From positions 1 to 5,720 of the forward strand of contig JAEDFN010000069.1 of assembly GCA_016292775.1 (NCBI GenBank): DNA of 5,720 nucleotides, read 5' to 3'. The notes under the pieces are model-generated. The model saw only the letters and a list, made by a program, of their open reading frames with translations, was not told the origin of the DNA and did not search any database. Below are positions 1 to 5,720 of this stretch, in pieces. The DNA comes from Paludibacteraceae bacterium (GTDB taxonomy: Bacteria > Bacteroidota > Bacteroidia > Bacteroidales > Paludibacteraceae). Made by a program: the position numbers and the translations under genes. Every line of letters starts with the position of its first letter. Position 1 is the stretch's first letter.

Positions 1-26
1 CCACCACCGAGTTTTGACTTATGCAT
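1..26 (-). CDS. Possible 5' end of a leftward gene, cut by the window edge
   Basis: The first ATG downstream of the promoter at 76-106 is at base 26 and reads MHKSKLGG before the window ends with the frame still open. In-frame sequence upstream is closed by a TAG at 66-68, with no other ATG between. There is no Shine-Dalgarno sequence, as elsewhere in this genome. Eight codons are too few to recognise a family, and the true start could lie further left outside the window. The case rests on the promoter position, not on coding evidence. Confidence 0.35.
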
Positions 27-75
27 TGTCTGCCAAAATGAGTTGAAATTGTTGATTTGATTTTTCTATACTGCG

Positions 76-106
76 CAAAGGTAGATAATATTTTTAGAAT
101 AACAAA
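76..106 (-). promoter_or_regulatory. Bacteroidota-type promoter for a leftward gene beyond the window
   Basis: On the minus strand, TTTG (106-103) is followed by exactly 19 bases and then TACCTTTG (83-76), matching TTTG-N19-TAnnTTTG at every defined position. It lies about 65 bases past the A2M terminator and reads left, off the window. The expected start of transcription is near 67-72, about 43 bases before the ATG at base 26. This indicates the downstream gene is transcribed separately from the A2M gene. Confidence 0.75.
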
Positions 107-169
107 AACTATTTACAGTATTTATTAGCGCGCGAATTTTATGGATTATGCGTGATGAGTATATACATC

Positions 170-217
170 AAAAAAATATCCTATATCGAAAGATAATACA
201 TTCCGATATAGGATATT
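170..217 (-). terminator. Intrinsic terminator of the A2M gene
   Basis: Bases 175-188 and 204-217 are perfect reverse complements (14 bp, arm AATATCCTATATCG) around a 15-base loop. On the minus strand the hairpin runs into seven consecutive T (176-170), the first two inside the stem. It begins 22 bases after the A2M stop codon. The stem has only four G-C pairs, so it is AT-rich. On the plus strand the following sequence is only loosely T-rich, so termination in that direction would be weaker. Its position separates the A2M gene from the promoter at 76-106. Confidence 0.85.
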
Positions 218-239
218 ATTTTGTTATAAATCTATCTTG

Positions 240-3200
240 TTATTTATCAATCTCTACCGTTTTACCCTCCTCATTGGCGTTGAAAGCCGGATAATAATAG
301 AGTTCCGCCGTAGCAGGATTCAGATAATATTTTCCGCTCCATCGTGGTAGGAGTTTTATTTCAAAGATATGACTTCCGGCACTGAGTCGCTCGACGTAGA
401 AATTTGCCATGTGAGCAAAATCTTCGCGGTGAGCCACTTTAAAATTATATGGTTGATAGTCACTATAGCTGCAACCTGCAGGTATAGGAGTATGGATAAG
501 CAGATATTCGGCATCCGCCTCCAAATCCAGTTCCACCACAAGGGTAGCCTCTTTGCCTAATGTCAGTCGGTTACCGCCTTTGAAATAGGTTTTTATTTTC
601 ATCTCTTCACCTTTGGCAGTGACAGTTTTCTGCCAATATCGCTGAGAAAGACTGATATATGCTTCCGAATCGCCGGACTTAATGATTGTAATCGGGTATT
701 GCGGGTCAAGGTCGGCAGTATAAGGGAAATTGCTTACCCTCATCTCATTATTTCCGGAGCGTACAATGAGCGATGCCGGCTTATGAGAGGCAGGTTTTTC
801 AAGTAATTGCGGTGTAATAGCAAAAAGTATTTCCACAGAAAGGTTTTCGCCTATATAAGTGCGACTCTCTCTATTTTGAAGCAGCCATCGGCGCATTGCC
901 ACTACTCTACTATTCCGCTCGGCACTCTCCGGCATAGATTCTATTGCCCTATATACCAGTAAAGTTGACTCTATATCAAAATAAAAATCATAATAATGCG
1001 TATTACCTATCCTCCACATCGGATATACCTTAAAGCTGTAATACTCGCCTCCCAACATATCTTTATTACGGATAGTATCAAATTCCGACAACGATACCGA
1101 TTCGCCACATTGTATTCTAATCATCTGATAACGAAGCAAATCATTCAGCTGCAATGTATCTTTATTTATATCGTCAACAGCGGCAAGAGCCTCCGGTTTC
1201 CATCCAAAGATATTAAAGAGTTCGGCATAATCGAGTAGCGCCATATAATCATTTGTATTTCGCGCTCTTTGCAATTCCGACTTATAATTATTTATATTAT
1301 TTTTTTCAAGAAGAGATACATGATAATATTTACTTGCAAAAACAAGGGCTTCGTACACCGATTTTGTAATATTCATAGAGGTGAAATTACCTTTATTCCA
1401 CCAGCTCCATCTACCTGAGTTACAATTCTTTTCGAGCTTCTTGATAATCTTATTAACCTTGATACCGTCGTTAAATTCTTGATTATTCTTTTCACAGAAT
1501 TCTTTTTTCAACATAAGGGCTTTGAGCACTTGAGCAAGGCGAATATTACTGCATTTGTCAATATCCGATGCGGCAATTTCATCTATCTGCTTATAAAGGA
1601 AATCAATAATATCGGTTTGTGCATATAATGTTACTTTACCATGCTCTTTATCAGGTGAATATAAAATAGTGGTATCACCTGTTTCGGCGATGGCAAACAT
1701 AGCGTCGATTGCCGACATACCTTGAGGTAATATCGGGAGTTTTCGCATTTCACCGTCGCTATCTTCACTATTATGTAAAGTATATGTAACCGAGAGTGTA
1801 TCGGTAAAAATAGATGGTAACAGCGGAATTTTCACCGTCATATAATCGGTAATAGAGTGAGCCACAACAGTATTTGGGAAAAACTCTTTATTGATAATAT
1901 CTTTGTTTTTCGAGAGCCAGAAAGCACGCTCAAGGAGCATTGTAGAGTCGGAAGTGTAGTTAATAGACTGCCCTACAAAGCGTATACTATCTCCTTCAAT
2001 AGCAAAGCGAGGTATACTCAATTTAGCGGCAACATCTTTTTGCACGGTGACGTAAGATATCTTACTTCCGCGATATTTACCCTTCATCACCACAAATTCT
2101 TCTACCCAACGAGTAAGATCTTCCGGATAATCCACCTCTATCTCCACAACGCCGTTTTCGTCGGTCGTAACAGATGGCACCCAATAAGCCACATCGCGGA
2201 AGTCTTGACGCACTACTACATCACTGATGTCACTTCCTGCATCACTTTGCAGGGATACAACCTCATATAATATTTCAGCATCTTCTGCCTCTTCTTCGAA
2301 ATCCATATTAGCGTAACCGGGAGTGGTTTTTAGCGAAGCAATACCTCTTACTCTCACGGGTTCTCCTTCAGAATTATTTACTCCGCTTCGAGCACCATAA
2401 AATCTTCCTTTAGCTCCATAGCCAAGTACCATCACCTCTTCTTTTAATCCGTCAAATATATCTTCATCGTAATCAAGCATATCATAATCTCTTGATTTAA
2501 ATGGATTTACATATCCGGTATATCTATAGTTCCCTTGTTTTCGATTTTCTATAATTCGCTTTTGGATAATATCACGAATGGCGCCTTCAAAAGCAAGTGA
2601 CTTTGCACCGGCATCTAATAGCATACTGTCGGAAGGCAATTTTATACAAACCTTACCTCCTTGCTTTGCAACTACATTATAAGAGAAATATTTTGCTCCT
2701 TTATACAAGCAGTAAATAGTAGCCGCTTTATCAAAAGGTAGTTGTATAAGATTGGTATTTCCATTGTAATATGTTACCGAATCATCTGCCTCGACAACGT
2801 AATTCAATGGGAAATTAATATCTTTTCTATCATTCGGCTTCACAACTATCACATTGGCTTTATTATAGTTTACCTCCTTGATAATGGTGTATTTACGATA
2901 ATTATCCATAATGTCGAGCCAGAATTTATTAAGGTCTTTTTCATAATAGATAGTATCGTTATAATTTGGCGTTACTACTTTAAAATAATTAAAAATACAT
3001 TTCGCATATATTGAAGAACATCTATCTACATAAGAAACGGAGTCGCGAGGTAAGATATAATTCATATACTCGCATGTGGAATTGTGAAACGGGATGTCAA
3101 AAGAGGTGTTATAAGCCGTTTCACGATAGCGGCAATTCTTAAAATTATAAGGGATAAAGAAGATGCCGGAATGCTGCTTATCGATATTCCAAGTTTCAGT

Positions 3201-5618
3201 AACAGTAAGCGGGATGATATTGTTTTTATCGTTTACAAAATAAGGCCACCCTACTACAGGTTTGACATCCAATAAAGAGAGCCCCGCCTTAATAAGCGTT
3301 GTCAAATCATTTCTGTTAAATTTTTCTTTGCGCTTATAAGCATAAATATCACCCGTTTTATCCTCATTATCATACACATCATAAGGCACGGAAATCCAAG
3401 TTTTTTTGCCACTCTCCACTTCAATATTATTCAAATAATACTTGCCTCTATCAGTATTTATTATAATGTTATGCTTTCCGGGCTTTACAGGGAAAGTGTA
3501 TGGCTGTACGTTTTCCGCAATACCTATATATGCCATAATGCCATCTATTTCAAGAGAAATAACGGGCTCGATATTGCCGTCTTTAACAACGAAAGGGGCT
3601 ATTTGGCTACCATCTTTATCCTCGGTAGTGAACACAAATTTGTCGCTTCCCGGATACAGAAATTTGTAATATTCCGAAGATGAGAGCTTATATAATTTCA
3701 GTAATTCGTCGTCAAAATCGGTTCGTATATCAACACCTTTCCTGTCACTATTTTCGAAATCGAAATCAGGATAATAGCGATACTCTTTGTTTTTCTTATT
3801 TCTCCAATAATTAATACCTTGGGGTTTTCGGTCAAACTTATCGGTATAAGCATGGGCGAGCACATCTGCGCCGGCTACCGGTTTACCTTTCGGGTCGGTA
3901 ACGGAGATACGTATTTTTGCTTTTTCTCCCGGGGCTATAACTTCCGGCTGCTCCACTCTCACATCAAGGGTATGACTGCTGTGTAGAATAGTGGAGGTGC
4001 GGCGGCTGTATTTATTGTTGTCACTATTCTTAAAGAAGAGGTTTAAATCATACTTTGCATCTTTTGTAGTGTTGATACGCCAATCAATACTTTTTGCTGT
4101 AGATGATTTTATCTTTTTTCCATCCTTATAAATAGCATAGATAAATTCTATTCCGCAATCTTTTACCATAAAGCCCACGGAATCTACAGTATGAAGAGTT
4201 TCGATTAGCGGTGATTTCACTCTGTCACTGTTTTCTACATCAGAAGTGTTTTGCTTTTGATAATAATTTGCGAAAATATCATCCGCCGCCATCTTTTTAT
4301 TTACCTCGGAATTGATTATAATAGTAAAATACTTACTCTCTTTTTTCGTTTCATAATCCGGAGTAGCGATGTCAAAAGAGGCACTGACAGCAAACGAACC
4401 GTCGGGGAGGGGTGGTAAATTAATAGGTACAATAGTTTTACCGTTTGTATTAATAGGTACATTAACGGTAAAGAGGGTGTCCGGATACCATATATAATTA
4501 TCTTTAAATGTACCCGAGATATTTAACTTATATTGAGCTGAAATGTTACCGGACATAATAGGGTTACCCTTTTCGTCGGTAGTATTCACCTCTATACCTA
4601 TCTTATCGGCAACTTTTTTATTATCACCTGTAGAGCCGGCAGTAAATACCACATCACTACCTACAATAATTACTTCCGGCACGTTAACGGCTGTTCTCAA
4701 TGATTTCAATTCGTAATCTTTATACAAGAAAGTAGAAGAAACCTTATCTGTAATATCATTTTTCTTCCCTTTACGGTAGATACGAAGAGTATTCCATGTG
4801 TTTAATTTAATATTGTAAATAGAGTCATTGACAACGAATTCGCCATAGTAAACACCGGGGCGATGAGGTTTGACAGTGCCAAGTTCATTAGTTCTCGTAT
4901 ATGTACCAAAAGAGAGAAAAAGCTCTTCATCGCACCATTTACCCTTAAAATCCACGACAACGGCTTTCCAACGTACGGTATCTCCGGGGCGGTATTCGGG
5001 TTTATCGGTGGTGATAAAGCTGTTAATAAAATTATTATATTCCGTAGTGGTGATATATTTTCTCTTATTTACGTAGTAAAATCTCTTTTCTTTTAACTGC
5101 TTTAGATATCCGTCATATTCTACACTAATAGCATTATCCCAATAATGTTTAGATTGGGATTTACAAAAATAAGAGGCGGTTTCGGAATTAAACTTTACCT
5201 TTTTGCCATTACATTTCACTATAGCATTGTCGATAATTTTTGCGTTTAAATCCACCACTTTTATGAATAAATCGCTATTATCGGTAGTACATACAAACAC
5301 TTTAAAGGGAACGTTATTAACCGGGATTATATTCAGCTTACCATTTTCAAAAGTTGCCCATACATAAGTACCCGGTTTTTCGAAATTCATATCAGGTACC
5401 GGATTTTCTGCAGAAATCGAATCTATAGGATTAATCAAATAATCAAGAGGAATTTGTTTTATTTTATAAGTTTGATAATCATACATCACCTCTTTTGGAA
5501 TAGAGAATTTGTATATCATCTTACTACTTGTTTCTCCCAGAGGAGAATAATCATCGGCGAACACTGAAAACGACGCAAAGAGTGCAGTGCAGAACAATGC
5601 AAAGATTTTTTTAATCAT
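240..5618 (-). CDS. Alpha-2-macroglobulin family protein, exported, thioester-less, with TonB-plug-like insert
   Basis: Seen: 1792 residues, complete. ATG at 5618 is supported by an in-frame TAA four codons upstream (5628-5630) and by a Sec signal peptide (KK at 3-4, Phe/Ala/Leu core, likely cleavage after VFA at 21). The next in-frame Met is residue 34, which would lose the signal peptide. Approximate layout: MG1-like N-terminal part 22-110; small beta domain 115-185; MG2 from about 198 with the hallmark TDKPEYRPGDTVRW at 204-217; further MG domains 305-545; bait-region domain (A2M_N_2 type) from about 549 (PGEKAKIRISVTDPKGKPVAGA) to 1035; plug-like/acidic linker 1040-1130; A2M domain at 1134-1230 with VRQDFRDVAYWVPSVTTDE and PEDLTRW; MG9/CUB-like 1195-1335; helical thioester-type domain 1335-1605 (SGRWSWWNKG at 1401-1410, MRRWLL at 1575-1580); receptor-binding-like MG10 1660-1790 with PAGC at 1713-1716. 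Known: bacterial family members are envelope proteins proposed to trap attacking proteases. Here CxEQ is CSNI at 1356-1359, so covalent capture is unlikely. The length fits Bacteroidota members. No lipobox is seen, so a soluble periplasmic protein is the best guess. The family call is firm; the function is inferred. Confidence 0.95.
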   Translation of the reverse strand: MIKKIFALFCTALFASFSVFADDYSPLGETSSKMIYKFSIPKEVMYDYQTYKIKQIPLDYLINPIDSISAENPVPDMNFEKPGTYVWATFENGKLNIIPVNNVPFKVFVCTTDNSDLFIKVVDLNAKIIDNAIVKCNGKKVKFNSETASYFCKSQSKHYWDNAISVEYDGYLKQLKEKRFYYVNKRKYITTTEYNNFINSFITTDKPEYRPGDTVRWKAVVVDFKGKWCDEELFLSFGTYTRTNELGTVKPHRPGVYYGEFVVNDSIYNIKLNTWNTLRIYRKGKKNDITDKVSSTFLYKDYELKSLRTAVNVPEVIIVGSDVVFTAGSTGDNKKVADKIGIEVNTTDEKGNPIMSGNISAQYKLNISGTFKDNYIWYPDTLFTVNVPINTNGKTIVPINLPPLPDGSFAVSASFDIATPDYETKKESKYFTIIINSEVNKKMAADDIFANYYQKQNTSDVENSDRVKSPLIETLHTVDSVGFMVKDCGIEFIYAIYKDGKKIKSSTAKSIDWRINTTKDAKYDLNLFFKNSDNNKYSRRTSTILHSSHTLDVRVEQPEVIAPGEKAKIRISVTDPKGKPVAGADVLAHAYTDKFDRKPQGINYWRNKKNKEYRYYPDFDFENSDRKGVDIRTDFDDELLKLYKLSSSEYYKFLYPGSDKFVFTTEDKDGSQIAPFVVKDGNIEPVISLEIDGIMAYIGIAENVQPYTFPVKPGKHNIIINTDRGKYYLNNIEVESGKKTWISVPYDVYDNEDKTGDIYAYKRKEKFNRNDLTTLIKAGLSLLDVKPVVGWPYFVNDKNNIIPLTVTETWNIDKQHSGIFFIPYNFKNCRYRETAYNTSFDIPFHNSTCEYMNYILPRDSVSYVDRCSSIYAKCIFNYFKVVTPNYNDTIYYEKDLNKFWLDIMDNYRKYTIIKEVNYNKANVIVVKPNDRKDINFPLNYVVEADDSVTYYNGNTNLIQLPFDKAATIYCLYKGAKYFSYNVVAKQGGKVCIKLPSDSMLLDAGAKSLAFEGAIRDIIQKRIIENRKQGNYRYTGYVNPFKSRDYDMLDYDEDIFDGLKEEVMVLGYGAKGRFYGARSGVNNSEGEPVRVRGIASLKTTPGYANMDFEEEAEDAEILYEVVSLQSDAGSDISDVVVRQDFRDVAYWVPSVTTDENGVVEIEVDYPEDLTRWVEEFVVMKGKYRGSKISYVTVQKDVAAKLSIPRFAIEGDSIRFVGQSINYTSDSTMLLERAFWLSKNKDIINKEFFPNTVVAHSITDYMTVKIPLLPSIFTDTLSVTYTLHNSEDSDGEMRKLPILPQGMSAIDAMFAIAETGDTTILYSPDKEHGKVTLYAQTDIIDFLYKQIDEIAASDIDKCSNIRLAQVLKALMLKKEFCEKNNQEFNDGIKVNKIIKKLEKNCNSGRWSWWNKGNFTSMNITKSVYEALVFASKYYHVSLLEKNNINNYKSELQRARNTNDYMALLDYAELFNIFGWKPEALAAVDDINKDTLQLNDLLRYQMIRIQCGESVSLSEFDTIRNKDMLGGEYYSFKVYPMWRIGNTHYYDFYFDIESTLLVYRAIESMPESAERNSRVVAMRRWLLQNRESRTYIGENLSVEILFAITPQLLEKPASHKPASLIVRSGNNEMRVSNFPYTADLDPQYPITIIKSGDSEAYISLSQRYWQKTVTAKGEEMKIKTYFKGGNRLTLGKEATLVVELDLEADAEYLLIHTPIPAGCSYSDYQPYNFKVAHREDFAHMANFYVERLSAGSHIFEIKLLPRWSGKYYLNPATAELYYYPAFNANEEGKTVEIDK

Positions 5619-5640
5619 ATCTAAAAATTATTTGTTGCTA
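5619..5640 (-). promoter_or_regulatory. Translation start region without Shine-Dalgarno
   Basis: The 22 bases before the ATG are almost all A and T and contain no GGAGG-like sequence. This is usual for Bacteroidota, where A-rich, unstructured leaders replace a strong Shine-Dalgarno site. The start is therefore set by the signal peptide and the upstream in-frame TAA at 5628-5630, not by a ribosome binding site. Confidence 0.5.
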
Positions 5641-5656
5641 TAAATAAGACGTCCAT
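5621..5656 (-). other. Possible 11-codon leader mini-ORF
   Basis: Within the predicted leader, an ATG at 5656 opens a frame reading MDVLFIATNNF that ends in TAG at 5623-5621, two bases before the A2M start codon. The tight spacing would allow translational coupling. An ORF this short arises easily by chance in AT-rich DNA, it has no clear ribosome binding site, and the peptide has no repeated codon that would suggest attenuation. Listed as a candidate only. Confidence 0.15.
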
Positions 5657-5680
5657 AATAATATATGGTTTAAACAATTA

Positions 5681-5711
5681 CAAAAGTACGAATAATTTCC
5701 ATAACCACAAA
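5681..5711 (-). promoter_or_regulatory. Bacteroidota-type promoter of the A2M gene
   Basis: On the minus strand, TTTG (5711-5708) is followed by exactly 19 bases and then TACTTTTG (5688-5681). This matches the published Bacteroides consensus TTTG-N19-TAnnTTTG (-33 and -7 elements) at every defined position. Transcription would start a few bases further left, near 5672-5677, giving a leader of about 55 bases before the ATG at 5618. No operator-like repeat is visible around it. The match is by eye; the start site is estimated. Confidence 0.75.
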
Positions 5712-5720
5712 ATACCGGCA

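Noticed and set aside
240..600. Possible type IX secretion C-terminal sorting domain on the A2M protein.
   Set aside because: The C-terminus aligns with the ordinary A2M receptor-binding-like domain and ends in EEGKTVEIDK. No extra sorting domain or GxY/Lys-rich tail follows.
1857..2270. Plus-strand open frame of 137 codons.
   Set aside because: It lies opposite the most conserved part of the A2M gene, has no promoter match or ribosome signal, and its translation shows no recognisable domain. It is best explained as a shadow of the minus-strand gene.
3442..3683. Two overlapping plus-strand frames of 75 and 70 codons with hydrophobic stretches.
   Set aside because: They overlap each other in different frames and lie wholly inside the A2M gene, so at most one could be real. 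Neither has start signals.
4863..5096. Plus-strand frames of 77 and 68 codons, Lys- and Phe-rich.
   Set aside because: They are antisense to the MG2 region of the A2M gene, overlap each other, and lack initiation signals.
5586..5618. Possible lipoprotein signal because of Cys at residue 10.
   Set aside because: The residues before it (ALF) do not form a lipobox and the Cys is inside the hydrophobic core. A normal signal peptidase I site after residue 21 fits better.
5653..5668. Inverted repeat CCATA...TATGG in the leader, considered as a riboswitch or operator.
   Set aside because: Only 5 bp with a 6-base AT loop; too weak and too short for either.
1..5720. Scan for tRNA or rRNA genes, CRISPR repeats, insertion sequence ends and integrase sites.
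   Set aside because: Nothing matching was seen by eye. Only 239 bases at the left and 102 at the right are outside the large gene, and these are accounted for by promoters, leader and terminator.

Overview
The window looks like chromosomal DNA from a member of the Bacteroidota, most likely Bacteroidales. Three things in the sequence support this. Two upstream regions carry exact matches to the Bacteroidota sigma factor promoter pattern (TTTG, 19 bases, TAnnTTTG). The start of the large gene has an A/T-rich leader with no Shine-Dalgarno sequence. The large protein has the layout of Bacteroidota alpha-2-macroglobulin (A2M) family proteins, including a short stretch resembling the TonB box and plug of SusC/RagA receptors. 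The DNA is AT-rich throughout. Genus cannot be assigned from this window.

Layout, read on the minus strand (right to left). At 5681-5711 there is a promoter, followed by a roughly 55-base leader that contains a possible 11-codon mini-ORF. One gene, 5618 down to 240, encodes a 1792-residue exported A2M-family protein and fills 94% of the window. Its stop codon is followed after 22 bases by a perfect 14-bp hairpin and a T-run (170-217), a good intrinsic terminator. The A2M gene therefore appears to be a self-contained, single-gene transcription unit. A second exact promoter match lies at 76-106, also reading left. It probably drives a further gene whose first codons (from base 26) are cut off by the window edge. 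No RNA genes, mobile elements, CRISPR arrays or plus-strand genes were found.

The A2M-like protein has a Sec signal peptide, macroglobulin (MG) domains including a textbook MG2 motif, a long bait-region domain, the conserved A2M domain, an alpha-helical thioester-type domain, and a C-terminal receptor-binding-like domain. Two features stand out. First, the CxEQ thioester motif is replaced by CSNI, so the protein should not be able to bind targets covalently. Second, the place where a bait region is expected holds a compressed TonB-box/plug-like segment flanked by acidic stretches. The likely role is a periplasmic or envelope protease-trapping or structural protein working without a thioester; this role is inferred from the family and not shown by the sequence. 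No wholly new system is evident. The plug-like segment in the bait position is the most unusual element.
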